Shown here piece by piece: positions 1-5,923 of a stretch of DNA of 11,181 bases. How positions within the stretch are numbered: position 1 is the first letter of the stretch; every line of letters begins with the position of its first letter. The notes under the pieces were generated by a model. The model worked only from the letters and a program-made list of their open reading frames with translations. It did no database searches and was not told where the DNA came from. A program made the translations under genes and the position numbers. The stretch covers positions 1 through 11,181 of the forward strand of contig JBCDBD010000070.1 of NCBI GenBank assembly GCA_039184335.1. The letters run 5' to 3'. Source of the DNA: JBCDBD01 sp039184335 (GTDB taxonomy: Bacteria; Bacteroidota; Bacteroidia; Flavobacteriales; Flavobacteriaceae).

Positions 1-52
1 AATAGGCCACAATCTCTTTTTCTATCATATCTTTATCAAGTACAAAGTACAT
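1..52 (-). CDS. Possible 5' end of a gene cut by the left edge
   Basis: On the minus strand an ATG at 52 opens a frame that runs off the window with no stop. It reads MYFVLDKDMIEKEIVAY. An in-frame stop lies about eight codons upstream of the ATG, so this ATG or the second Met (residue 9) would be the start. The residue mix (D, K, E, I, V) looks protein-like and no other frame here looks better, but 17 codons are too few to assign a family. If real, it diverges from the glycosyltransferase at 190 and shares the 53-189 gap with it. The function is unknown. Confidence 0.35.
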   Translation of the reverse strand, partial: MYFVLDKDMIEKEIVAY

Positions 53-189
53 AAAGGGTTGTTTGGGTTTGACTTATGTTTCGCAACACAAATCTCTGCA
101 ACCCTAACTTTCGATCCAAAAAAAGTTTAAATCACCTCATTGACAAAAATATCACATACCTTGTGATTTAATATTATTTTTCAGTTCAT
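53..189. promoter_or_regulatory. AT-rich upstream region with a 6-bp inverted repeat
   Basis: This gap lies between the possible left-edge gene and the first glycosyltransferase. It contains the inverted repeat ATCACA (151-156), 5-nt spacer, TGTGAT (162-167), centred about 30 nt before the ATG at 190. Such a spot would suit an operator or a small RNA hairpin. No clean pair of -33 TTG and -7 TAnnTTTG elements was found. Near matches are TATGTTTC at 75-82 and TATTTTTT at 175-182. The regulatory role is inferred. Confidence 0.3.
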
Positions 190-1011
190 ATGAAACTTGC
201 GGAAATACCCCGTTCTTTTTTTCAAAGTGTAAAGTTATTGGCACAATCCCCAGAAAGGTTACAAAAAAAAGCCAATGGTACTTTGCCAATTATTGTGACG
301 CTGACCACAATTCCTTCACGTATAGGTACACTGCCCATTACCATACGAAGTTTGTTGGCCCAAGATAGAGCCCCCGAAAAGATTGTGTTATGGTTGAATG
401 AGGAATTTCGGGATAAGCTTCCAAGGGCACTGGCGAAACTTCAGGGCAATGTTTTCGAAATACGATTTTCGCCGTATCAATTTTCCCATAGAAAATTGAT
501 GCATAGTCTCACCATGTTTCCAGATAAGATTTTGGTTACCTGCGATGATGATTTGATATACCATCCGTCTGCATTGCGATTGACCTATGAACAACATTTG
601 AAACACCCAGATGTGGTCATCGGAAACCGGTGCCGTGAAATCTCTTATGATGGGGAAGGAAGGGTGCTTCCCTATTTGAAATGGCCCTTTGTCACCAAGG
701 CATTAAAAAATGAACGTTTGTTGATGCCCGTAGGAGCTTTTCTGGTGCTGTATCCACCCAACATCCTCAGTGAGATGGCCACAGATGTCGCATTGTTCAC
801 GAAAATTTCCCCAAAAAGTGATGATTTGTGGTTCAAGACCTGTACATTGCTCAACAATAAACTGTCAATCAGTTCTGATAGCCCTCCGCCTGAACCCATC
901 CCAATTTTTGGCACCCAGCGGGTTGCTTTGAAGCATACCAATAACACCAAAGATCATAAGCGGAAGCAGTGGGAGGATATAGCGGCCTATTTTAAGTTTA
1001 CATTTGATTGA
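190..1011 (+). CDS. Glycosyltransferase of the GT-A fold (polysaccharide biosynthesis)
   Basis: This 273-residue protein probably transfers a sugar from a nucleotide-sugar donor during capsule, O-antigen or LPS assembly, in the cytosol or at the inner membrane face. After a short basic N-terminus comes the strand-loop VTLTTIPSRIGTL (about 36-48), which resembles the donor-binding start of GT2-like enzymes. A DDD triad at 119-121 sits at the end of a beta strand (ILVTCDDD), as a metal-binding DxD motif does. A second acidic motif, KSDDLW (209-214), could hold the acceptor or catalytic side. There is no signal peptide or clear transmembrane helix. The ATG at 190 is preceded by AT-rich sequence without a Shine-Dalgarno site, as is usual in Bacteroidota. 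A second glycosyltransferase follows after 48 nt. Donor and acceptor cannot be read from the sequence. Confidence 0.75.
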   Translation: MKLAEIPRSFFQSVKLLAQSPERLQKKANGTLPIIVTLTTIPSRIGTLPITIRSLLAQDRAPEKIVLWLNEEFRDKLPRALAKLQGNVFEIRFSPYQFSHRKLMHSLTMFPDKILVTCDDDLIYHPSALRLTYEQHLKHPDVVIGNRCREISYDGEGRVLPYLKWPFVTKALKNERLLMPVGAFLVLYPPNILSEMATDVALFTKISPKSDDLWFKTCTLLNNKLSISSDSPPPEPIPIFGTQRVALKHTNNTKDHKRKQWEDIAAYFKFTFD

Positions 1012-1040
1012 AAGTAAGCAAGCGTACTTTTATATTTTTG
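1008..1040 (+). promoter_or_regulatory. Bacteroidota-type promoter for the second glycosyltransferase
   Basis: A TTG at 1008-1010, inside the stop region of the preceding gene, is followed after 22 nt by TATTTTTG at 1033-1040. This is an exact match to the Bacteroidota -7 consensus TAnnTTTG. The start codon lies 19 nt beyond the box, so a short leader is expected. It suggests that the second glycosyltransferase can be transcribed separately from the first. The spacing is near the upper end of the usual range. Confidence 0.5.
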
Positions 1041-1059
1041 TGGGATAGATTTATGATAT

Positions 1060-1878
1060 ATGGAGCATCCTAAAATTTCGGTCATCGTGAGTACCTATAA
1101 TTCTGAAGAATGGTTACGAAAGGTGCTTTGGGGGTTTAACTGTCAAGTTTTCAAAGATTTTGAATTGGTGGTTGCCGATGACGGTTCAGGGCCAAAAACA
1201 AAGGCAATCATTGAAAAAATGGCCAAAGAGGTATTTTATGAAATCATACACATTTGGCAAGAAGATGACGGTTTCCAAAAATCACGAATACTGAATAAGG
1301 CAGTAGATGCCTGCAACGCCCCTTATATCATTATGACCGATGGAGATTGTATTCCCAGGGAAGATTTTGTTGAAGTCCATTACATCAACAAAGAAGAGGG
1401 CTATTTTATTTCAGGGGGCTACTATATGTTGCCGATGAATATCTCTAAAATGATTACCTTAAGCGATATCGAGCAGCAAAATTGCTTTAATATCCATTGG
1501 TTGAAGGAAAAGGGAATTCCGAAAACGTTCAAAAACAACAAACTTACCGCAACGGGTCTCATTTCTAAGGTACTCAACACCATTACCCCAACCAACGCAA
1601 GCTGGAACGGTCACAATTCATCTGGGTGGAAAAAAGATATCTTAAATATCAATGGTTTTGATGAACGCATGCAGTATGGGGGGCAAGACCGCGAACTGGG
1701 AGAACGGCTTTTTAATTTTGGAATTAAATCAAAACAATTACGTTATAGCGCGGTCTGTGTGCATTTAGACCATAAGAGAGGGTATAAGACACCCGAATCC
1801 ATCGCCAAAAATATGGCCATTCGAAAAGATACCAAAAGAAATAAACATGTTTGGACCCATTATGGCATTACCAAATAA
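1060..1878 (+). CDS. GT2 family glycosyltransferase with C-terminal galactosyltransferase-like region
   Basis: This 272-residue cytosolic GT2 enzyme probably acts in surface polysaccharide synthesis. The N-terminus KISVIVSTYNSEEWL (5-19) is the classic GT2 opening. ADDGSG (39-44) supplies the nucleotide-contacting acidic pair, and TDGDCIP (93-99) is the metal-binding DxD motif. The second half has NASWNGHN (179-186), GFDERMQYGGQDRELGERL (199-217) and VHLDH (234-238). This layout matches the C-terminal domain of chondroitin-polymerase-like and beta-1,4-galactosyltransferase-like enzymes, where the GGxD/E segment helps bind the acceptor. No transmembrane segment is seen. Its last 19 nt overlap the convergent WaaE-like gene on the other strand. 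The GT2 assignment is secure; the sugar specificity is not. Confidence 0.85.
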   Translation: MEHPKISVIVSTYNSEEWLRKVLWGFNCQVFKDFELVVADDGSGPKTKAIIEKMAKEVFYEIIHIWQEDDGFQKSRILNKAVDACNAPYIIMTDGDCIPREDFVEVHYINKEEGYFISGGYYMLPMNISKMITLSDIEQQNCFNIHWLKEKGIPKTFKNNKLTATGLISKVLNTITPTNASWNGHNSSGWKKDILNINGFDERMQYGGQDRELGERLFNFGIKSKQLRYSAVCVHLDHKRGYKTPESIAKNMAIRKDTKRNKHVWTHYGITK

Positions 1879-2654
1879 TAGGCCAATTCGTTTTTCTTTT
1901 CCAATCTTTTGAGCTCCCGATACCGCTCAAGTACGCCAAGCGCATTCAAATAGCTGATGATGATTCCTTTTTTTCCATCTAAAAAGCCCAGTCTGATAAT
2001 GTAGTGGTTAAAAAACTTCCAAGTGGGCTTAACGATCATAAAGAGGTAGTTGAACTGTTTTTCTTTGTAAAAGGCCTCTTTTGCCTTAAGTTGTCCATAA
2101 CGAAGCATTTTACCTTTGTAATCCTCGTAGCTCTTATAGCAATAATGGATCAGTCTTTCTTTCAAAATACAAGAAGTGCCGTTTACCTCTAAAGTTTCAT
2201 GTACAATTTTTCTATCAGTAAATTTGGCTTTACTTTTTCTGAACAATCTATGATTTTTATCGGTTTGCCAACCACTGAAGTGTAAGGGGCTATTTTGGAA
2301 CATGAATTTTCTATAGAACCAGTAAGCTTCACATGCATTGGGGTTATTTATGGTCTCGATGATCTCATCCTGCAATTTTTTGGTGACAACTTCGTCGGCA
2401 TCGACAAACAGTACCCAATCGTGGGAGGCTTGTTTTAAGGTAAAGGATTTTTGGGCCGTAAAATTTTCAAATGGGTTTTGGATAACCTGGACCTGGGGAT
2501 GATTTTTAAGGTACTCATAAGTACCATCAGTGCTATAGGAATCCACCACAATGATTTCATCAGCAAATGATATGGAATCAATACACTTTTCGATGTATCC
2601 CATCTCATTATAGGTTATGATCAGAGCTGATATTTTTTGTTTTGGGGTGTTCAA
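1860..2654 (-). CDS. WaaE/KdtX-like GT2 glycosyltransferase with a TTG start
   Basis: This 264-residue GT2 enzyme resembles the WaaE/KdtX group, which adds a hexose to the LPS inner core. The opening KISALIITYNEMGYIEKCI (7-25), then IIVVDSYSTDGT (34-45), then FVDADEVV (83-90) with its DxD, are typical. Further features are W129-Q-T-D, RLFRKSKAKF (136-145) and VHETL (151-155). The C-terminal part is basic and aromatic (about 203-235), consistent with peripheral contact with the inner membrane. No ATG is available: the codon before N2 is TTG, an in-frame stop lies only seven codons upstream, and the first internal ATG (M18) would cut off the GT2 opening. TTG at 2654 is therefore the likely start. 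A TAGCTTTG box lies 39 nt upstream. The family is clear; the LPS role is inferred. Confidence 0.85.
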   Translation of the reverse strand: MNTPKQKISALIITYNEMGYIEKCIDSISFADEIIVVDSYSTDGTYEYLKNHPQVQVIQNPFENFTAQKSFTLKQASHDWVLFVDADEVVTKKLQDEIIETINNPNACEAYWFYRKFMFQNSPLHFSGWQTDKNHRLFRKSKAKFTDRKIVHETLEVNGTSCILKERLIHYCYKSYEDYKGKMLRYGQLKAKEAFYKEKQFNYLFMIVKPTWKFFNHYIIRLGFLDGKKGIIISYLNALGVLERYRELKRLEKKNELAYYLVMP

Positions 2655-2907
2655 CTCAATTTGGTTTTTTGGTTAATGAAGGTTTAAAAACTACAAAGCT
2701 ATAACAAAATAAATAAGAAAAAATTGCCATATTACATAAAATTCTTACATCTACTGCCACTTACAATCTTAAATTATTCACATAAGTATGATGAAAAAAA
2801 GTGAAAAGAGTGGCGTCTCACACGTAGAATTATGAAAAGAGCAATAATTGTCTTAACAAAAAGGATGACACATAATTTTCTTGTCAAAAAAATGTCAATA
2901 GATAAAA
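2655..2907. other. AT-rich intergenic gap between dapD and the WaaE-like gene
   Basis: About 250 nt without a credible gene. The middle is only about 23-28% GC. On the minus strand it carries a -7 box for the downstream glycosyltransferase. Near dapD there is a weak hairpin, TGACA (2866-2870) pairing with TGTCA (2882-2886) around an 11-nt loop. On the minus strand it is followed by a short T-run, which could end dapD transcription, but a 5-bp stem is poor support. TGTCAA also occurs as a direct repeat at 2882-2887 and 2893-2898. No tRNA or structured RNA was recognised. Confidence 0.5.
2694..2701 (-). promoter_or_regulatory. -7 promoter box for the WaaE-like gene
   Basis: On the minus strand this reads TAGCTTTG, an exact fit to the Bacteroidota -7 consensus TAnnTTTG, 39 nt upstream of the TTG start. 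No TTG was found at the expected -33 distance, so the call rests on one element in very AT-rich DNA. Confidence 0.35.
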
Positions 2908-3723
2908 TTAGACGGCCACATCATATTCACGAAGTGCATTGTTGAGAGAGGTCTTCTTATTGGTACTTTCTTTTCGTTTTCCTATGATCAGGGCACAGGG
3001 CACTTGAAATTCACCCGCTGGGAATTTTTTGTTATAGCTCCCCGGTATGACAACCGATCGTGAGGGCACCCTGCCTTTGCGTTCCAAGGGTTCGTTTCCG
3101 GTTACGTCAATTATTTTGGTCGATGCGGTCAGTACTACATTGGCACCAAGTACAGCCTCTTGCTCCACGCGAACGCCTTCGACCACAATGCATCTTGAGC
3201 CGATAAAAGCATTGTCCTCTATAATTACAGGTGCCGCTTGAAGTGGTTCCAATACTCCGCCAATGCCTACTCCGCCACTTAAATGTACATTTTTTCCGAT
3301 TTGTGCACAGCTTCCCACTGTTGCCCAAGTATCGACCATGGTGCCTTCATCTACATAGGCCCCTATGTTTACATAACTGGGCATTAAGATGGTGCCTGAT
3401 GAAATATAGGCCCCATGGCGTGCCACGGCATGGGGAACCACACGTATGCCCTTGGCTTGGTATCCTCTTTTTAAGGGAATCTTATCATGGTACTCAAATA
3501 TGCCTGCCTCTAGAACTTCCATTTTCTGAATGGGGAAAAACAATACCACCGCCTTTTTTACCCATTCATTGATTTGCCAGCCATCGGCCGTGGGTTCGGC
3601 GCATCGAAGCTTACCTTCATCTATGAAATCAATTACTTTTTTGATGGCAGTCTGTATCTCCATTTTCTTGAGCAAACCCCTATCTTGCCAAGCTTGCTCT
3701 ATCAGTACTCTTAAATCGGTCAT
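2908..3723 (-). CDS. dapD: 2,3,4,5-tetrahydropyridine-2,6-dicarboxylate N-succinyltransferase
   Basis: DapD transfers succinyl from succinyl-CoA to tetrahydrodipicolinate in the succinylase branch of lysine and diaminopimelate synthesis, in the cytosol. The 271 residues match the usual family length. An alpha-helical N-terminal part (about 1-75) precedes a left-handed beta-helix of hexapeptide repeats (about 95-245). The family block from GAYVDEGTMVDTWATVGS (121-138) through QIGKNVHLSGGVGIGGVLEP (141-160) is complete, and a conserved R-rich turn with VPSRSVVIPG (219-228) follows. The enzyme is normally a trimer. The start is an ATG at 3723, with TATCTTTG 15 nt upstream on its own strand. It is divergent from ruvX and shares a 94-nt promoter gap with it. 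No oddities were seen. Confidence 0.97.
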   Translation of the reverse strand: MTDLRVLIEQAWQDRGLLKKMEIQTAIKKVIDFIDEGKLRCAEPTADGWQINEWVKKAVVLFFPIQKMEVLEAGIFEYHDKIPLKRGYQAKGIRVVPHAVARHGAYISSGTILMPSYVNIGAYVDEGTMVDTWATVGSCAQIGKNVHLSGGVGIGGVLEPLQAAPVIIEDNAFIGSRCIVVEGVRVEQEAVLGANVVLTASTKIIDVTGNEPLERKGRVPSRSVVIPGSYNKKFPAGEFQVPCALIIGKRKESTNKKTSLNNALREYDVAV

Positions 3724-3738
3724 GTTTCAAAATTTGGG

Positions 3739-3746
3739 CAAAGATA
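3739..3746 (-). promoter_or_regulatory. -7 promoter box for dapD
   Basis: The minus strand reads TATCTTTG, an exact TAnnTTTG match 15 nt before the dapD ATG. No clear -33 TTG was seen. The same TATCTTT core recurs upstream of three other minus-strand genes in this window. Confidence 0.45.
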
Positions 3747-3799
3747 ACCCCAGAAGCGTAATATTGTATCTTAATTTAAGGGCATAACATTTTTAAGGT

Positions 3800-3807
3800 T
3801 ATTTTTG
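3800..3807 (+). promoter_or_regulatory. -7 promoter box for ruvX
   Basis: TATTTTTG matches TAnnTTTG exactly and ends only 10 nt before the ruvX ATG. Transcription would then begin about 6 nt from the start codon, giving an almost leaderless mRNA. No -33 TTG was found at proper spacing; the nearest upstream TTG (3764-3766) is too far. Confidence 0.4.
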
Positions 3808-3817
3808 CCAAAATTTC

Positions 3818-4234
3818 ATGGTGGCAAGGATTTTAGCATTGGACTTTGGAAAAGTGAGAACAGGAGTGGCAGTCACAGATGTGCTGCAATTGATTGCTTC
3901 TGCCCTCACTACAGTCAATACCGAAAACCTGATTGATTTTTTATCTGATTATCTAGCCAAAGAACAGGTGGAATGCATTGTTGTGGGTGAACCCAAGCAA
4001 ATGGATGGTACGCCTTCGATGTCAGAAAAACTCATTCAGCCCTTTCTTGTACAACTCGCAAAAAAGTTTCCTCATGTACCCATAGAGCGTTACGATGAGC
4101 GATTTACATCAAAAATTGCAGTTCAGAGTATGGTTGAAATTGGATTGAAAAAGAAACAGCGGAAGAACAAGGCATTGGTCGATGAAATAAGTGCCACCTT
4201 GATCTTACAATCTTATTTAGAGCGTAAAAAATAA
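3818..4234 (+). CDS. ruvX: RuvX/YqgF family nuclease (putative Holliday junction resolvase)
   Basis: This is a cytosolic RNase H-fold protein of 138 residues, the usual size for the family. YqgF-type proteins are annotated as Holliday junction resolvases and are also linked to pre-16S rRNA 5' end processing. Seen here are ILALDFGKVRTGVAVTD (5-21), which carries the first catalytic Asp (D9); IVVGEPKQMDGT (54-65) with acidic E58; ERYDERFTS (90-98), which holds the conserved DER; and the C-terminal KALVDEISATLIL (118-130), whose D122 completes the acidic site. All key residues are present. The ATG at 3818 is the only start that keeps the first strand. def follows 118 nt downstream on the same strand. 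The ruvX-def-DUF5606 order is, from memory, common in Flavobacteriia. Which substrate matters in vivo is not settled by sequence. Confidence 0.93.
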   Translation: MVARILALDFGKVRTGVAVTDVLQLIASALTTVNTENLIDFLSDYLAKEQVECIVVGEPKQMDGTPSMSEKLIQPFLVQLAKKFPHVPIERYDERFTSKIAVQSMVEIGLKKKQRKNKALVDEISATLILQSYLERKK

Positions 4235-4243
4235 ATCCAGGTA

Positions 4244-4255
4244 CAATGGCCATTG
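4244..4255. repeat. 12-bp perfect palindrome after ruvX
   Basis: CAATGGCCATTG is a perfect palindrome starting 10 nt after the ruvX stop codon. It has no unpaired loop and no following T-run, so it is not a standard intrinsic terminator. A protein-binding site or chance are both possible. The rest of the ruvX-def gap holds no exact TAnnTTTG box; TAACTTTTG at 4290-4298 has one base too many. Confidence 0.3.
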
Positions 4256-4352
4256 GTTAAAATAGACACCAGAAGCTTGTGTTTTTCCATAACTTTTGTA
4301 AATAGGCCAGTACCCTAAAAATGAAATAAGAAGTCTATTAATAATAACACCT

Positions 4353-4943
4353 ATGATATTACCCATTGTAGCCTATGGCGATGCCGTACTGAGAAAAAAG
4401 GGAACGGAGCTCGACAAGAACTACCCAGATCTGAAAACATTGATAGCCAATATGTGGGAGACTATGTACAATGCCAATGGCGTGGGTCTGGCTGCACCAC
4501 AAATAGGATTGCCCATACGTTTGTTTGTTGTGGATACCACCCCCTTTGCCGATGATGAAGATCTGACCGATGACGAACAGAAAAGCCTAAATGGATTCAA
4601 GAAAGTATTCATCAACGCCAAAATTGAGGTAGAAAAAGGAAAGGAATGGCCCTTCAATGAGGGATGCTTGAGCATACCCGATATCCGTGAGGATGTCAAT
4701 AGAAAGAAAACCATAGAAATTACATATCTGGATGAAGACTTCAAACCCCAAAGCGAAAGTTATGATGGTTTGCTGGCTAGGGTAATACAACATGAGTATG
4801 ATCATATTGAAGGTATTCTTTTTACCGATAAACTGTCTTCACTTAAAAAACGTTTGTTGAAAAGCCGTTTGGACAAGATTAGCAAAGGGAAAATCAATGT
4901 GGACTACAAGATGCGTTTTCCGAATATCAAAAAAGCGCGTTAA
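4353..4943 (+). CDS. def: Peptide deformylase
   Basis: Def removes the N-formyl group from the initiator methionine of nascent proteins at the ribosome exit and is normally essential. All three metalloprotease motifs are intact: GVGLAAPQ (43-50), EGCLS (103-107) and HEYDH (147-151). C105, H147 and H151 are the metal ligands (usually Fe2+), and E148 is the catalytic base. The 196-residue length fits the family. A loop between the first and second motifs (about 61-82) is acidic (DDEDLTDDE) and longer than in the short E. coli-type enzyme. The C-terminal tail (162-196) is lysine- and arginine-rich, which could aid ribosome contact; this is inference. The ATG at 4353 keeps the family opening MILPIVAYGDAVLR. 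A DUF5606 gene follows after 53 nt. Confidence 0.97.
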   Translation: MILPIVAYGDAVLRKKGTELDKNYPDLKTLIANMWETMYNANGVGLAAPQIGLPIRLFVVDTTPFADDEDLTDDEQKSLNGFKKVFINAKIEVEKGKEWPFNEGCLSIPDIREDVNRKKTIEITYLDEDFKPQSESYDGLLARVIQHEYDHIEGILFTDKLSSLKKRLLKSRLDKISKGKINVDYKMRFPNIKKAR

Positions 4944-4969
4944 AAAAAATGCCAATTGGCCGAAAAGTA

Positions 4970-4977
4970 TAATTTTG
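4970..4977 (+). promoter_or_regulatory. -7 promoter box for the DUF5606 gene
   Basis: TAATTTTG is an exact TAnnTTTG match in the 53-nt def-DUF5606 gap, 19 nt before the ATG at 4997. The palindrome GCCAATTGGC lies just upstream at 4951-4960. Its TTG (4956-4958) is too close to the box to be a normal -33 element. The gene may be cotranscribed with def, also have its own start, or both. Confidence 0.4.
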
Positions 4978-4996
4978 CGGCCATAAATATGGAGTT

Positions 4997-5419
4997 ATGG
5001 CTTTGGATAAGATTTTATCAATTGGGGGCAAACCGGGTCTTTACCGATTATTGACCCAAACTCGAACTGGTTTTGTGGGGGAATCTTTGCTAGATGGAAA
5101 AAAAGTTTCAGTTGGGCTTCGAAACAATGTAAGTCTTTTGTCAGAAATTGCCATCTATACCCTAGAGGAAGAAGTGCCGCTCAGTGACGTCTTCCAAAAA
5201 ATAAAAGAGAAGGAAAAAGGCGGTAAGACCGCTATTGGCCATAAAGAAGACAAGATCCGATTGGAAGAGTATTTTTTTGAAGTTCTGCCCAATTATGATG
5301 AAGATCGGGTGTATGCCAGTGATATCAAAAAGATTATTCAGTGGTATAACATCTTACACGATAACGGCCTTACCGATTTTGTGGTAGATGAAGAAAATGG
5401 GCAAGACGGGGAAGAGTGA
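4997..5419 (+). CDS. DUF5606 domain-containing protein
   Basis: This small cytosolic protein of 140 residues has no known function and is recognised as the DUF5606 family found in Bacteroidota. The N-terminal half, LDKILSIGGKPGLYRLLTQT (3-22) followed by GFVGESLLDGKKVSVG, looks like a compact beta-rich fold. A lysine- and glutamate-rich linker (about 68-82) leads to a helical part, RLEEYFFEVLPNYDEDRVYASDIKK, and the sequence ends acidic. There is no signal peptide, membrane segment or catalytic motif. The ATG at 4997 has GGAG two bases upstream, too close to act as a Shine-Dalgarno site. Its constant company with def and ruvX (recalled, not tested) suggests a housekeeping role. The gene ends 4 nt from the convergent SRPBCC gene. 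Confidence 0.85.
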   Translation: MALDKILSIGGKPGLYRLLTQTRTGFVGESLLDGKKVSVGLRNNVSLLSEIAIYTLEEEVPLSDVFQKIKEKEKGGKTAIGHKEDKIRLEEYFFEVLPNYDEDRVYASDIKKIIQWYNILHDNGLTDFVVDEENGQDGEE

Positions 5420-5434
5420 TTTTTTAGCACTTTT
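5412..5434 (+). terminator. Weak terminator-like hairpin at the convergent gene ends
   Basis: AAGAGTG (5412-5418) can pair with CACTTTT (5428-5434), with one G-U pair and a 9-nt loop rich in T. It straddles the DUF5606 stop codon and the end of the convergent SRPBCC gene. The only T-run after the stem belongs to the stem itself, so termination strength is doubtful. Read on the minus strand, the pairing has an A-C mismatch. Confidence 0.25.
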
Positions 5435-5861
5435 CCAAATAGTCTTTTAAACGTTCGCATAAAAAGTAGTTCCATCCGGCAACTCCGCTCTCCCTTTTAA
5501 ACTCAGGAATATTTTGGGGAAAATCCTCCAAGACTTCCAATGTCAGCCTTATTGTTGTTTTCCCGTTATTGGGAATCAGGAGAAAATGTACCATGGCACT
5601 GCCGGGATATTCGGCATACATCCATTTTTTGCTCAACTTTTTTTCCTCTATCACTTCGGTTACCTTCCAAATATGTGTGAATATACCGTTCTCCGTTGTG
5701 ACGGGAAACCGGGTTTCAAAACCTTCTTTGGGCTCAAATGCAGGGATGTTTTCAAAAAACCAAAGCTTCAACTCATCCAATCGGGTAAGGGCATTCCATA
5801 CCGTTGCTTGTGAAACCTGATAGTCCTGTTCGACAATAATGGGTGCATCTGTGGTATTCAT
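5424..5861 (-). CDS. SRPBCC (AHSA1-like/START-fold) domain protein
   Basis: This 145-residue cytosolic protein has the helix-grip fold of the AHSA1/SRPBCC group, which forms a cavity for hydrophobic ligands; most bacterial members have no proven role. The opening IVEQDYQVSQATVWNALT (9-26) and the segment LKLWFFENIPAF (31-42) are the typical first strand and helices. HIWKVTEVIEEKKLSKKW (63-80) and TIRLTLEVLEDFP (103-115) are the central strands. A long C-terminal helix with VAGWNYFLCERLKDYLEK (127-144) matches the family end motif GWxxxLxxLKxYLE. The ATG at 5861 is the first in frame. It lies 62 nt downstream of the GH20 gene on the same strand, so it may be read through from it. No TAnnTTTG box was found in that gap. 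Confidence 0.85.
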   Translation of the reverse strand: MNTTDAPIIVEQDYQVSQATVWNALTRLDELKLWFFENIPAFEPKEGFETRFPVTTENGIFTHIWKVTEVIEEKKLSKKWMYAEYPGSAMVHFLLIPNNGKTTIRLTLEVLEDFPQNIPEFKRESGVAGWNYFLCERLKDYLEKC

Positions 5862-5923
5862 GAATAATTCTTATTATGACCAGTAGGTGTCGAAGAACGA
5901 GATTATATTTCATTCTAAAATGT

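Noticed and set aside
2788..2945. Two tiny plus-strand frames (15 and 37 codons) joined by an ATGA stop-start overlap
   Set aside because: There is no TAnnTTTG box or ribosome site upstream, the second frame runs antisense into the 3' end of dapD, and the composition fits random AT-rich sequence.
3231..3572. A 113-codon plus-strand open frame opposite dapD
   Set aside because: It is a shadow of dapD, rich in Pro, His, Leu and Cys, with no family resemblance.
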